DNA of 64,000 nucleotides from Bacteroidaceae bacterium (GTDB lineage Bacteria; Bacteroidota; Bacteroidia; Bacteroidales; Bacteroidaceae): NCBI GenBank assembly GCA_017448825.1, contig JAFSKR010000014.1, positions 1 to 64,000 of the forward strand, read 5' to 3'. Shown piece by piece: positions 1 to 10,200 of this stretch (position 1 is its first letter; each line of letters starts with the position of its first letter). The notes under the pieces were generated by a model. It saw only the letters and a program-made list of their open reading frames with translations, ran no database searches and was not told where the DNA came from. The position numbers and the translations under genes were made by a program.

Positions 1-63
1 CACGCACTGCGAGCACACCAAATATCTATGTAAAGTATCCCGCCATCCCGTCGTGGGCAGCAT
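1..63 (-). other. possible 5' end of a leftward gene leaving the window
   Basis: A good leftward promoter lies at 165-195, so a transcript should run off the left edge. One frame is open from an ATG at 63-61 to the edge (21 codons, two cysteines near its end). A second frame reads LLRPKGW... without an ATG and stops near position 32. Neither has a convincing start signal, so the product cannot be named. Confidence 0.2.
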
Positions 64-164
64 CCGCCGCAAGGGCAAACATCACCCACCCATCGGGCCA
101 ACTGGATTTCTGTCCCAGCAACTTCGTCCACCCTTTCGGGCGCAACAAGTCGCCAAGACAGTTG

Positions 165-195
165 CAAAGATACAACAATTTTCACAGACTCCAAA
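165..195 (-). promoter_or_regulatory. Bacteroidetes-type promoter, leftward
   Basis: On the minus strand TTTG (195-192) is followed by 19 bp and TATCTTTG (172-165), an exact fit to the family consensus. The stretch before the -7 box ends TTGTTG, as it does before ligA and before ncRNA-2. Transcription should start near 158 and leave the window. Confidence 0.65.
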
Positions 196-199
196 TTTT

Positions 200-560
200 T
201 CAGGGAAAATTTGTGAGGTGAGGAAGGAAAAGGTGATGGAGAGGGTTGTTTGGAGAGAGGAAGGGGCGAAGTGAGAGGATGCACGATTGTGATGAGGGAC
301 GGTGTAGGGTTGGCATCGCGTACGGGGGGATGCAAGAATCGCGCAGGGTGGCGTTGCGTGGTCACGCAGGGGGAGGCGAGGATGTCAAGAAGAGTGAGGC
401 AAGGTGGTCAAGAAGGAATACTTTGGGCAACCACGTAGGGCTATGCAAGGGTGGCTTGCAGGGTGACGCCGGGTTGCCACGTAGGGTGACAGGATTGGGG
501 GCTTATCTGCTTCTTTTGTCTATATGGCCACACGAAAACGAAAATCAAATACCCCCTTTG
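200..560. other. G-rich gene-poor stretch with degenerate repeats
   Basis: The plus strand is strongly G-rich and C-poor. It holds diverged copies of short units such as CCACGTAGGG (twice, near 432 and 478) and GCAGGGTG or GCAAGGGTGG. The short open frames here use atypical codons and look like no protein I know. I read it as decayed non-coding repeat sequence. Confidence 0.5.
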
Positions 561-583
561 CCCACTTTTTTTGAAAAAAGTCG

Positions 584-591
584 TAACTTTG
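584..591 (+). promoter_or_regulatory. -7 box of the MATE/truA promoter
   Basis: TAACTTTG matches TAnnTTTG. A TTTG lies 23 bp upstream (557-560), slightly further than the usual 19-20. The predicted leader carries an A-rich/T-rich inverted repeat before the ATG at 723. Confidence 0.5.
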
Positions 592-600
592 CAGGCAAAT

Positions 601-711
601 AAAACTAAAAATTAAAAGTTAAAACTAAAAACTATAAACTAAAAGTGAGAGAATGTTCTGTCAACAGAAGGCAGAGGTAACTTTAACTTTTAGTTTTTAA
701 CTTTTGACTTA
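601..711. repeat. AACTAAAAGT-type inverted repeat upstream of the MATE gene
   Basis: The left part (601-648) is built from variants of AAAAGTTAAAACTAAAAAC, and the right part (684-711) is close to its reverse complement. A perfect copy of the same kind of element precedes ruvC at 13502-13580. In both cases it ends a few bases before the start codon, so it could form a leader hairpin. Confidence 0.6.
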
Positions 712-722
712 CTTCTATCGTC

Positions 723-2141
723 ATGCAACAAGATAACAGAACTAAGGAGCTGGGAACGAAACCGATAGGTGAATTGCTGATGAAGTATGCCGTGCCAGCG
801 GTGGTGGCGATGACGGCTTCGTCGCTGTATAACATGGTGGATCGCATCTTCATCGGACACATTCCCGAGGTGGGAACGTTGTCCCTCGGGGGCTTGGCGG
901 TCACCTTCCCCATCATGAACCTGAGTGCCGCGTTTGGCGCGATGGTAGGTGTGGGCAGCTCAACGATGATGTCGATTAAGTTGGGGCAGAAGGACTACCC
1001 CACTGCAGAGCGGGTGTTGGGCAATCTCGTTTCGCTCAACGTCATCATTGGCGTCCTTGTAGGGGCGTTGGGTCTCATCTTCATCGACCCGCTGCTGCTG
1101 TTCTTCGGAGCTTCGGAGAACACCCTTCAGTATGCCCGCGACTACATGGAAATCATTCTCTACGGCAACGTGGTGACGCATCTCTACTTAGGTCTGAACA
1201 GCGCGTTGCGCAGCACGGGACATCCTCATGTGGCGATGTCGGCAACGATTGCGACGGTGGTCATCAACGCGGTGCTCGACCCACTCTTCATCTTCTCTTT
1301 TGGCATGGGCATCCGTGGTGCTGCTTTCGCCACCATTCTGGCGCAGATAGCAGCCCTCATCTATGTGATTACGGTACTCTCGAACAAGCGTGACTTGATT
1401 CACTTGCACTCGGGCATCTATGGTCTCCGCAAGCGCATCGTGAAGAATATCTTTGCCATTGGCATGTCTCCGTTTGCCATGCAGCTGTGCGCCTGTCTGG
1501 TGGTCATCCTCATCAATAAGGGGCTGACCAAGCATGGCGGCGACTTGGCGATTGCGGCTTATGGCATCGTGAACGGCATCACGTTCCTCTTCATCATGGT
1601 GGTGATGGGCATTTGCCAAGGGATGCAACCCATCGCTGGCTTTAACTTTGGGGCTCAACTACCCGAACGAGTGGACGAGGTCTTGAGGAAGGCCATCATC
1701 CTCGCCACTATCGTGATGTGCTGCTCGTTCGTGCTGTGCGAGTTTTTCCCACAGTATCCTGTGGCACTCTTCACGAACGACCCCGACTTGCTGGCTCTGT
1801 CGGTGTCGGGCATGAGAATCATCGTCTGTATGTCACCCATTGTGGGTTTCCAGATAGTGACGGGCAATTTCTTCCAAAGCATCGGCATGGCGAAGCGGAG
1901 CATCTTCATGTCGGTGAGCCGCCAACTGGTGTTCCTCGTGCCTTTCCTGCTGATATTTCCCGAACTGTGGGGTACGGACGGCGTGTGGATTAGCATTGCC
2001 GCAGCCGACGGGGTGGCTGCCATCACCGCCGCCTTCCTGCTTTGGCACTTCTACCGCAACAAGGCTCACATCCACGCACCACGCACACGCATGGGCAGCA
2101 CCTTGAAACGTGTGTTCTTCCATAACCGAGTGACTCCATAA
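723..2141 (+). CDS. MATE family efflux transporter
   Basis: Inner-membrane exporter of the multi-antimicrobial extrusion family, which expels cationic compounds in exchange for Na+ or H+. The 472 residues form about twelve hydrophobic segments in two similar halves. Family marks seen include [12 protein letters not shown] near residue 37 and FTNDPDLL between the halves. Length is normal for the family. The ATG at 723 follows a long A-rich leader with no Shine-Dalgarno sequence, as usual in this phylum. Its stop codon shares one base with the start of truA, so the two are probably co-transcribed. The substrate cannot be told from sequence. Confidence 0.93.
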   Translation: MQQDNRTKELGTKPIGELLMKYAVPAVVAMTASSLYNMVDRIFIGHIPEVGTLSLGGLAVTFPIMNLSAAFGAMVGVGSSTMMSIKLGQKDYPTAERVLGNLVSLNVIIGVLVGALGLIFIDPLLLFFGASENTLQYARDYMEIILYGNVVTHLYLGLNSALRSTGHPHVAMSATIATVVINAVLDPLFIFSFGMGIRGAAFATILAQIAALIYVITVLSNKRDLIHLHSGIYGLRKRIVKNIFAIGMSPFAMQLCACLVVILINKGLTKHGGDLAIAAYGIVNGITFLFIMVVMGICQGMQPIAGFNFGAQLPERVDEVLRKAIILATIVMCCSFVLCEFFPQYPVALFTNDPDLLALSVSGMRIIVCMSPIVGFQIVTGNFFQSIGMAKRSIFMSVSRQLVFLVPFLLIFPELWGTDGVWISIAAADGVAAITAAFLLWHFYRNKAHIHAPRTRMGSTLKRVFFHNRVTP

Positions 2142-2986
2142 TGCGTTATTTCATCTACTTATCTTACGACGGTGCATGTTATCACGGTTGGCAGATTCAA
2201 CCGAACGGAATCAGTGTGCAGGAGGTGCTGAACAAGGCACTCTCCACTTTGCTGCGTACACCTGTCGAAGTGACAGGTGCTGGACGGACGGATGCAGGGG
2301 TGAACGCAAGCCTGATGGTGGCACATTTCGACACGACTCAAACCGTCGATGACAACCTACGTTACCGCCTCAACAAGTTTGTACCTGCCGACATCGCCAT
2401 CCACAAGATTGTGCCTGTGAAGGACGATGCCCATGCACGGTTTTCGGCCACCTCGCGCACATACCATTATTATATCATCACGGAGAAATCGCCCTTCGAG
2501 CCTTACGCCTACCGATTTCCCCAGCCGCTTGACTTCGACAAGATGAACGAGGCGGCGGCCACCCTCTTCGACTACACCGACTTCACCTCTTTCTCGAAAC
2601 TCCACACGGATGTGAAGACCAACAACTGCCGCATCATGTATGCCCGTTGGGAACAAGTAGCAGACCCTCTCTGCCTTGCAAGCATGTTGTCAACAGAACG
2701 ACCTGCACCCCGTATGGCTCTCCCCATAGAGGGGGAGATGCCCGCAGGACAAAGGGGGGCTGTCAAGTGGCAGTTCACCATCACCGCCGACCGTTTTCTC
2801 CGCAACATGGTACGTGCCATCGTTGGCACTCTCCTTGACGTGGGTCGCGGTGTGCTCAGCATTGAGCAGTTTCGAGAAATCATTGAGAAGAAAGACCGTT
2901 GCTCAGCAGGGACTTCCGTACCTGGGAATGCCCTCTTCCTCGCCGACATCACCTATCCAGAAGATGTTTTTCTTGAACATGAATGA
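2141..2986 (+). CDS. truA: tRNA pseudouridine(38-40) synthase TruA
   Basis: Converts uridine to pseudouridine at positions 38-40 in the anticodon arm of several tRNAs. The catalytic aspartate is D51 in [12 protein letters not shown]; the late [20 protein letters not shown] segment is typical of the family. At 281 residues it is longer than the usual 245-260 because of an extra stretch at about residues 178-207, encoded by a palindromic GC-rich repeat (2716-2760) that stays in frame. Such inserts probably sit on a surface loop. The start codon overlaps the MATE stop codon by one base. Confidence 0.95.
   Translation: MRYFIYLSYDGACYHGWQIQPNGISVQEVLNKALSTLLRTPVEVTGAGRTDAGVNASLMVAHFDTTQTVDDNLRYRLNKFVPADIAIHKIVPVKDDAHARFSATSRTYHYYIITEKSPFEPYAYRFPQPLDFDKMNEAAATLFDYTDFTSFSKLHTDVKTNNCRIMYARWEQVADPLCLASMLSTERPAPRMALPIEGEMPAGQRGAVKWQFTITADRFLRNMVRAIVGTLLDVGRGVLSIEQFREIIEKKDRCSAGTSVPGNALFLADITYPEDVFLEHE
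2716..2760. repeat. dispersed palindromic repeat inside truA
   Basis: The segment contains CTCCCCATAGAGGGGGAG followed by GCCCGCAGGAC. Its reverse complement reads GTCCTGCGGGC...CTCCCCC...GGGGAGAG. The same pattern appears inside the helicase gene (7427-7480) and, in tandem, inside ftsK (51797-51938). Here it adds about 15 in-frame residues in a region where TruA proteins normally have none. Confidence 0.6.
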
Positions 2987-3042
2987 CCATATAATGCCCA
3001 CAAATGTTCATAAATCATAAATTGTAAAAAAAGCATCCATTT

Positions 3043-3963
3043 ATGTGGTTAATTCTTGCATTCCTTTCCGCTGCCCTGCTCGGCTTCTACGATGTCTTCA
3101 AGAAGAAGTCGCTGAAGGAGAATGCGGTCATTCCGGTGCTGTTGCTCAACACCTTGTTTTCGTCCTTGATTTTCCTGCCGTTCATCATCCTTTCGGCACA
3201 GGGACTCATCAGCGAGGACAGCCTTTTCTACACCCACCAGTATGGCTGGGCAGAACATAAGTACATCCTTTTGAAGTCGCTCATCGTGCTGAGCAGCTGG
3301 CTCTTCGCCTACTTCGGCCTGAAACATCTGCCACTGACGATTGTGGGTCCCATCAATGCCACCCGTCCCATCTGGGTGCTCGTTGGGGGCATCACGCTGT
3401 TTGGCGAACGGCTGAACCTGTGGCAATGGGTGGGAGTCATCATCGCCATGGTGGGACTATGGATGCTCTCACGCTCCAGCAAGAAGGAGGGCATCGACTT
3501 CAAGCACAACAAGTGGATTGTGTTCGTGGTGCTCGCCAACGTGCTGGGTGCCGTCAGCGGACTTTACGACAAGTTCCTGATGGCATCGCCCGAGAACGGC
3601 GGTGTGGGGCTTGACAAACTTGCCGTGCAGTCGTGGTACACCTTCTATCAGTTTTTCCTGATGCTCGCCATGCTCATCTTCCTGTGGTGGCCCATGCGTC
3701 ATGAGTCCACCCCGTTTCGCTGGGATTGGTGCATCATCCTCATCAGCATATTCCTTTCCGCTGCCGACTTCGCCTACTTTTATGCCCTCGGACTTGATGG
3801 TGCCATGATTTCCATCGTCTCCATGGTGCGCCGTGGCAGCGTCGTGGTGAGTTTCCTGTTCGGAGCAATGCTCTTCCACGAAAAGAACCTCAAGTCGAAG
3901 GTGGTAGATCTTCTGTTGGTGCTACTGTCCATGCTGTTCCTGTTTATCGGCAGTCATTCATAA
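3043..3963 (+). CDS. EamA/DMT superfamily permease
   Basis: Inner-membrane protein of the drug/metabolite transporter superfamily. The 306 residues form ten hydrophobic segments arranged as two EamA repeats. The first ends with GPINATRPIWVLVGG followed by GERLNLWQWVGV, the family's usual repeat signature. The second begins after a polar linker (SRSSKKEGIDFKHNK) near residue 147. These proteins export or import small metabolites; the substrate is unknown. It lies 56 bp after truA on the same strand and may belong to the same transcription unit. Confidence 0.88.
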   Translation: MWLILAFLSAALLGFYDVFKKKSLKENAVIPVLLLNTLFSSLIFLPFIILSAQGLISEDSLFYTHQYGWAEHKYILLKSLIVLSSWLFAYFGLKHLPLTIVGPINATRPIWVLVGGITLFGERLNLWQWVGVIIAMVGLWMLSRSSKKEGIDFKHNKWIVFVVLANVLGAVSGLYDKFLMASPENGGVGLDKLAVQSWYTFYQFFLMLAMLIFLWWPMRHESTPFRWDWCIILISIFLSAADFAYFYALGLDGAMISIVSMVRRGSVVVSFLFGAMLFHEKNLKSKVVDLLLVLLSMLFLFIGSHS

Positions 3964-3991
3964 CCCCCAAAAATCGTCTTTCAGCACCTCT

Positions 3992-4060
3992 CGACCGACG
4001 TGCCCCACGTCGGTCGACCGATGTGCCCCACGTCGGTCAAGCGGCGTGCCCCACGTCGGT
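3992..4060. repeat. three tandem 23-bp palindromic units (CACGTCGG hairpins)
   Basis: Three adjacent 23-bp units (3992, 4015, 4038) share the core GTGCCCCACGTCGGT. The first is a near-perfect hairpin (CCGACGTG/CACGTCGG). The array is framed by CTTTCAG (3979) and CTGAAAG (4068). A related cluster sits at 36632-36699. The rest of the gap up to 4145 holds nothing I recognise. Confidence 0.75.
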
Positions 4061-4145
4061 TTTGGGGTACTGAAAGCCCCTTTCTGCCTTCATGTCACAA
4101 ACGAGAAAAATGCAATGCCGTTATATTTTTCTCGTTTTTTTAGTT

Positions 4146-4153
4146 TACCTTTG
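4146..4153 (+). promoter_or_regulatory. -7 box of the sigma factor operon
   Basis: TACCTTTG matches TAnnTTTG and lies 38 bp before the first ATG of the sigma gene. No clear TTTG is present at the usual upstream distance, so this promoter may be weak or may use an alternative sigma factor. Confidence 0.45.
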
Positions 4154-4191
4154 CCCCTGTTTTACGTCTTTACAATAGAGATGCCTTCAAG

Positions 4192-4695
4192 ATGATGATG
4201 ACAGCATTTGAGAAAATCGCTACCAACCTGCGCCCGAGGCTGCTGGAACTGTGCGAGAGGTTCCTGACCGACAGGCAACTGCCCGAAGAGGCGGAGGACA
4301 TCGTGCAAGAGGCCCTTTTCAGGCTCTGGCAGATGCGCGAGCGGCTGGAACACTACAGCAGCCCCGAAGCCCTCGCTGTCACCATTGCCAAAAACGTATG
4401 TATCGACCTGCTGCGCCGACAGCATCTACCGACCGACGCGCTGGGCGAAACCGATGTGGCTGACACCCGAAGGGCTGACCAAGACCTCATCACCCACGAC
4501 ACGGAGGCGCAACTGCAAACGGCACTCAACCACCTGCCTGCCACACAGCGAAAGATGCTGACGATGCGGAGCGAGGGGATGACACTGGACGAGATTGCAA
4601 CCATTTGTAACACCACCAAACAGAGCACCAAGACCATGATTTCTTCGGCACGGAGAACCATGCTGACACTGCTCCAGAAAGGAGGACAACGATGA
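4192..4695 (+). CDS. ECF-type RNA polymerase sigma factor
   Basis: A 167-residue group 4 sigma factor that redirects RNA polymerase to a small regulon. Region 2 runs from about residue 28 (EEAEDIVQEALFRLWQMRE) to LLRRQ. Region 4 is at about 104-160, with a helix-turn-helix in TLDEIATICNTTKQSTKTMI. The start is MMMTAF at 4192; the second or third ATG is equally possible. Its stop overlaps the start of the next gene (ATGA), and that gene encodes a membrane protein of anti-sigma shape. The pair therefore looks like a classical sigma/anti-sigma switch responding to an envelope signal. Confidence 0.92.
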   Translation: MMMTAFEKIATNLRPRLLELCERFLTDRQLPEEAEDIVQEALFRLWQMRERLEHYSSPEALAVTIAKNVCIDLLRRQHLPTDALGETDVADTRRADQDLITHDTEAQLQTALNHLPATQRKMLTMRSEGMTLDEIATICNTTKQSTKTMISSARRTMLTLLQKGGQR

Positions 4696-5318
4696 AAGAC
4701 CTGAACGACAAGGCTGTGCGCCAACAACTCATCGAGCGTTATCTCGATGCTGACACCACCACGGACGAGGAGAAGGCTCTTGCCGACTTCTACCGAGAGA
4801 ACGACGGAACCTACTCCGCCGACGAGGAAGCGGTGCGCCAACTGGTGCTTGCCATCCCCCGAACCGACAGCGGTTTCACCCTGTCTGACGAGAAGGCGGA
4901 GGAGTTCGACCGCATCATGGCTGCCCCTCCCAAGAAAGCCGCCCGACTGGTGGTGTGGCCCTGGCTGGCAGCCGCCTGTGTGGCAGCCATCATCGCCATC
5001 ATCTTGGCACCACCAAGAGGAGCCGATGGGAACACCCCCGAACAGCCGACGGCACAAACGGACACCCATCCCAAAGAACGTTCGCAAGAAGTGCCGATGA
5101 CGGACACCTCGGAGGTGATGCCCAAGACGTTTCTCGCCAGCATTCCTGCCCCGAAACATTCGACTGAAGCCGAGGATGAGCAGGATGACCTCATCTCCGT
5201 CGATAGCGTCTTCGGCGTGGAATCACGAAAGAATCCACTGGAGGAATATACGGCACTGAACGAGAAACTGAAAAGGGAATGCGATGCCGTATTTGAGATG
5301 ATAGAAAATCAACATTAA
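4692..5318 (+). CDS. putative anti-sigma factor, single-pass membrane protein
   Basis: 208 residues: an acidic helical N-terminal part (about 1-80), one membrane segment at 86-107 (VVWPWLAAACVAAIIAIILA), and a polar periplasmic tail rich in Asp, Glu, Pro and Thr. This is the layout of membrane anti-sigma factors, although no zinc-binding HxxxCxxC motif is present. Position and the 4-base overlap with the ECF sigma gene are the main reasons for the call. It presumably binds the sigma factor on the cytoplasmic side and releases it on a signal. The protein family is not recognised by sequence alone. Confidence 0.65.
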   Translation: MKDLNDKAVRQQLIERYLDADTTTDEEKALADFYRENDGTYSADEEAVRQLVLAIPRTDSGFTLSDEKAEEFDRIMAAPPKKAARLVVWPWLAAACVAAIIAIILAPPRGADGNTPEQPTAQTDTHPKERSQEVPMTDTSEVMPKTFLASIPAPKHSTEAEDEQDDLISVDSVFGVESRKNPLEEYTALNEKLKRECDAVFEMIENQH

Positions 5319-5333
5319 AAAAACAAGAAAACA

Positions 5334-7208
5334 ATGAAACACCACATATTCATGCTGGCGATGATGCTGCAAGCCATCGCCATCCACGCACAAAACGAGC
5401 ACAGCATCCAGCAACTGATGGACTATCTGGAGCAGCACCACCCCGAGGAAGTCGGCTACTCACTCGGACGTACAGACGAAAGAATCTACGAGGAACGAAC
5501 GTGGAAGAAAGGCTACGACATCAGACGAGACCGACCCTTCGTCCGCTACCAGCTGCAACTGCTGAAGGACACCGTGATGCAGCACTTCCTCGATGCCTCC
5601 AGCCATGCCGTTGCCTGTCACCACCAGCAGACGCCCAAAGGCACGGAAGACGAAATCGATTATGCCTTGGCATTAGAAAGATATTCCGGCGAAACACCTC
5701 TCTACGCTTACGACAGTTATCATAACCATGCCTTGGAAAGTGCCACCTTTCATTATCGTCCAGACAGAGACAGGTGCAACCTTGCCGTAGAATACACTAA
5801 AAATATAGAACAGAAAAGCAACGGGCAAGTGCTTGACTACCGCCCTCTCATCCCCTTCATTGCCCAGCTGACAGAGGCGGCAGGAGGCGAGACACACAGG
5901 GTTACTTACCGCTACAACACACAGAAGGAGGACTTACTATATGACAATGCCACCTTTGCCTATGTGCTGGAGCAGGATAGCAACAACATGGTCACCAAGT
6001 CGTTCATAGGTGGCGACCGGGTGAATGTGGTGGAAGGTGGATGCAGCGGCACACTCTACATCATCCCACAAGAAAAGGCGGATGCAGCCATCACAGACCT
6101 CAACAGGAAGATTCTCCGCTATCTGCACGACAACATGGAGAAGGAATTTGCCTACGATTTCTTCAACCCCGCAGACAAGACTTTCGCCTATCTCAGGCTC
6201 AGCAGATGGGGCGACGACAACTCCCCCCGAGCGTATGGACTCCTGTACGGCAAGAAGGATTACTTCGGACGCTACACCATCCTGTTCATCGACCAGGTCG
6301 ATTCCACGTTCACTCTGCCCGAAGACTACGAAACCATGCTGACGTATGACCACGGCAAGGTGGAGCGTGTGCCTGACTACGAAAGACTGAAAGCCGAACA
6401 TCCAACAACGGCTGAAGACTATTACCACTACTTGTCATTGCTTGAAAAGACCCGCCTGCAACTGGGCATAGAAGATTTAGGGTATCATGACAGAACCGAA
6501 ATCATTGGAGGCGACACGCTCCGCCAAATCTTCACATGGCAGAAAGAAATCAGCAGAGACTCCATCGATGGCATCCGCAGCAGACTCATCAACGGGTCAT
6601 TCAGCAACTTCCAGCATGTGGAATCGCACTCAGAACAGGGAGACACGATTGAACTGACTGCCTCAGACAGCCGATACGACCGAGAGAGAATCATCTGCAA
6701 GATATATGGACAAGGGGAACAACACACGCTTTTTGTGCAGCAACTCATCAGCACCGGCACAGGAAAAATCCCCGTCCCCTACAACACCCAATGGGTGAAC
6801 GACTTCATCCAGCAAATGAAGGATTCCGCTTGTGTCGCCGAATACCCCGTCAGCTACGAATACGGCAAGAAGTCCGACCTCTCCAGCATGGGAAAAGTGA
6901 GCGGAAAGCTATATGTGCTGACGGTAGATAGCCTGATGAGCCAAGCGAACACACTCTTGAGGATGTGGAACGAACACGAGCTCAAGCATCCCAACCAGAC
7001 GTTCCATCTTGTGGAAGAGTTCAAAGACCAAATCCACCACCTCCGCATCACCGACCGCATCCTTGCCCGCTTCAGTTCCCTCCACGGAGAGTTCCAACTG
7101 CTCTGCATCGACCATGTGGAAGGAAAGTACCTGATTCCCGAGGAGTGGCATCGCATCACCAACTACAAATACGGGAAAAAGACCTATCTGAACGAAAAGA
7201 AAAAGTAA
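5334..7208 (+). CDS. secreted protein of unknown function with an internal duplication
   Basis: 624 residues with a short signal peptide (cut probably after AIAIHA). I do not recognise a family. Two parts resemble each other. GTLYIIPQEKADAAI (about 240) recalls GKLYVLTVDSLMSQA (about 520). TILFIDQVDSTFTLPEDY (about 325) recalls QLLCIDHVEGKYLIPEEW (about 594). The protein may therefore contain two copies of one domain. It starts 15 bp after the anti-sigma gene and is very likely the third gene of that operon, so it may be the regulated effector or the sensor of the pathway. Confidence 0.7.
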   Translation: MKHHIFMLAMMLQAIAIHAQNEHSIQQLMDYLEQHHPEEVGYSLGRTDERIYEERTWKKGYDIRRDRPFVRYQLQLLKDTVMQHFLDASSHAVACHHQQTPKGTEDEIDYALALERYSGETPLYAYDSYHNHALESATFHYRPDRDRCNLAVEYTKNIEQKSNGQVLDYRPLIPFIAQLTEAAGGETHRVTYRYNTQKEDLLYDNATFAYVLEQDSNNMVTKSFIGGDRVNVVEGGCSGTLYIIPQEKADAAITDLNRKILRYLHDNMEKEFAYDFFNPADKTFAYLRLSRWGDDNSPRAYGLLYGKKDYFGRYTILFIDQVDSTFTLPEDYETMLTYDHGKVERVPDYERLKAEHPTTAEDYYHYLSLLEKTRLQLGIEDLGYHDRTEIIGGDTLRQIFTWQKEISRDSIDGIRSRLINGSFSNFQHVESHSEQGDTIELTASDSRYDRERIICKIYGQGEQHTLFVQQLISTGTGKIPVPYNTQWVNDFIQQMKDSACVAEYPVSYEYGKKSDLSSMGKVSGKLYVLTVDSLMSQANTLLRMWNEHELKHPNQTFHLVEEFKDQIHHLRITDRILARFSSLHGEFQLLCIDHVEGKYLIPEEWHRITNYKYGKKTYLNEKKK

Positions 7209-7246
7209 GGAATGATTAACAGGAAACATCCTTTTCGCCTTTGTTC

Positions 7247-10200
7247 TCAAGCCTCACCCGAGGAGACAGGCAAGCAACTTCGTGAACTTGAGGATTGTCG
7301 GCAATAGTCAATCAGCTGGTGGTAGAGGGGGTTCTGACGGAGAATGGCTTCGTTGCCGAGGATGAAGAGTTGCTTGCGAGCACGGGTGATGGCGACATTG
7401 AGTTTGCGGTCGATAGGGGTAGCAATACCCTCTTCCCTGCGGGCAGACCCTTTCCCCTGCCCTCCCCCATAATGGGGAGTGACCGTTGTGAGGTTGGAAA
7501 GAATGTCGAGTTCGTAGCGTTGGGTGATGGTGGTGCCGTAGATGATGATGTCGCGCTGGGAGCCTTGATAGCGTTCAACGGTGTCAATCACTATCACACC
7601 TGCCACACCAGGACAAACCTTCTCTATCTCGGCCCTCACCATCGCTATCTGCCGACGGAAGGGAACGATGATGCCCAATTGACGGGAGGGGTCGAAGGGA
7701 ATGTCGTTCTGCTGATGCAAGGAGAGGACGGCCTTGACAAGTTGGGCAATCATGCGGGCTTCGAGGATGTTGGCTTTGGGCAGACGGTCTTCAATCGAGG
7801 GGCGAGGCACATTGACGAAGGCGATGCGACGAGTGGCAACAAGCGTCTCGACGGGGTTCTCGGTGTCGTAATGGGCATAGGCGAGATGCTCCGTCTGATG
7901 AGAAAGGCCAACGGGCATCAACAGCCCTTCGTAGAAAGCGGAAGAGGCGAAGGCAGCGATGTCGGGATGCATACGTCCTTGATGGTCGAGCATGGACACG
8001 ATGTCAGGAAGATGGCGGTACTGCTCGTAAAGGCGTTCAAAGAGGGAGTTGCGGCAGTTGATAAGCCCTATTTCGTGCAAGAGCGGTGAGATGACTGCCG
8101 ACTTTTCTTCGTTCTGCACCACAACGGCTGGCAATTGCTTGTGGTCGCCTATCATGATGAACTTGTCGATAGCAGGCGAGGTGAGAATGCCAAGAATCTG
8201 AGGTTCCAATATCTGTGATGCCTCATCGAACATGGCTACATGGAAGTGCTTCAGCGCAAAGAGTGCGGCATGACTGTTCATGGAAGCCACAGTGCAGACA
8301 AAGATGCGCGTGTGGGCAATGCAGTCGAGCACCTGCTGGCGGTTGGAGAGATGCCCAATCGTGTTGACCATCAAGTGGCTGTGGTAAGCAGGAGCACATG
8401 CCAGTTCACGTCCCAAACGGATGTAGTCAGGTTCTGGATTGATCGTGGAAAGCATCTGGCAAATCTCATCAACAGCACGGTTGGTGTAGGCAAGCAAGAG
8501 AATGTTGTGCCCCGCTGCCAAGTGTTCTTCCACCATCCGTTTCAAGGCAACAGAGGTCTTGCCTGTGCCTGGAGGTCCCATGAGCAGGAAGAGGTCATCG
8601 GTGGTGGGGGGGCGCTGACAAAGCAATAAATCTCGACGTGACTTCTCACAAGTGACCAACGAGAAAAGACCGCTGTACAGCGTACGGAAATTTGCATCGA
8701 CATGATCATGTTCTATGGCATAAGTGTCTTCACGATTGAACACTCCCCTACCTCGCTGCGGATTCCTCAGTCTCAACCAAATGCGTTCCGTTTCATAGGC
8801 CTCTACACTACAACGCACCACTTGTTGAGTAATGGCTGATTCTTTTTCAGTATTTCGTTTATACAGAATAACAGAATCACCTATACGAAAGTTGGGAAGT
8901 CCTTGCGGAGAAGCACTCTCAACACAATCAGCCTCATTATCGTTGATGCCCATCGACTCAAGACAAACCGCCTCCACCCCATCTTTCATACGAACGTCGG
9001 CTATACGGAGGTTCAAAAAGATGTCGCCATTCTCCATTTTGGTGTGGATGTCAGCATTCCATAGCGATGACAGAGCACGGGTGGAATCGGGACGCGTGTC
9101 ACAGAGCTTACTTTCAAATTGTTCACGCTCAATGAATTGCAGAAAAGCATAAAAGTACTCAGCCGTCAGTTCGTCCATTCCATGCAACGCATCTGTGAAC
9201 GATTTAAGTCCAGGCAAACACCATCCTGTCCAAAACTTGTCATTACAATTAGGATTACGCCTGAGAACTTCTGGCGTGAGTTTGGGTACCCAATTCCTCG
9301 CCTCTCCGTGCAGAAGTCCGAGTTCCAAAGCGACAATGCTGTTACGGATGTTCATGGCACGGAACACCATCTCCTGATAACTACGCTGCTCTTGCAGATG
9401 AGGATACTTGGAATACAAAAGATTGCCCCTCACGTCGGTTTGCTTCACATTCATATTATAGTACAACATCTCTTTGTAGAGCAGCATCTGCATGAGGTGT
9501 TCTTCTTTGGCACGACCACGAAACTCGTCCCATTTTCCCGACTTCAACTCAATGAGGAACTTCTTCCCCTCGTCATCGAGGTCAATCAGGCAGTCCATAC
9601 GTCCTTGCAACCCCAATGCCTCACAGAAGAAAGAGGGTTCGATGTGGATGTTCACACCGTCTTCTTGCATAAAGGGTTGCTGGAAGATTTCATAGAGAAT
9701 CTTTTGGATATTAGCAAATTGACGCTTCGTTTCTTCAAAGAATTTGGTATTGATTTCCTGACAAGCTGAAATGTCCAAAGCACGTTCTGCAAACACCTTG
9801 TGCATGGAGTTCAAATAGTTGGCATCAGAAAGATTGATGAGGTCGTCAAGGAACTGGTTGGCAAAATCACCCAACAGCGTGTGGACGGTGCTTTCGTTGG
9901 GACGGAACTTATCGACAAAGTGGTTGAAAGCCGATTCGCCCCACCCTTTGATGCACCCCGTCACACTGGTGGTGTCAAGCAGAAAATCGGGTTCAATAAC
10001 GAGGTAGAGCGGGTGGTAAACACCCTCGCTGTCTATAGTAAATGAGAGTGCATTGAACTGCATCCCCTCCTTTAGCAATTGTGCCGCTTGTTGGGTGTGA
10101 TGATTCATGGTCACATCCACACGGAATGGGGCATCAGCCGGAAAATCCTTGGAGAGGGCATAGATGTATGGCTCGTTGATGTGCTGCACGGTGAAGCGGA

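Noticed and set aside
246-602. 118-codon frame in the G-rich edge region
   Set aside because: Low-complexity composition and overlap with the MATE promoter; no similarity to any protein known to me.
1188-1658. Long open frame on the minus strand within the MATE gene
   Set aside because: Composition (His, Arg and Asp rich) and lack of any motif show it is the antisense shadow of a well-supported membrane protein.
3992-4060. CRISPR-like tandem repeats
   Set aside because: Units of 23 bp follow one another without spacers; they are simple palindromic tandem repeats.
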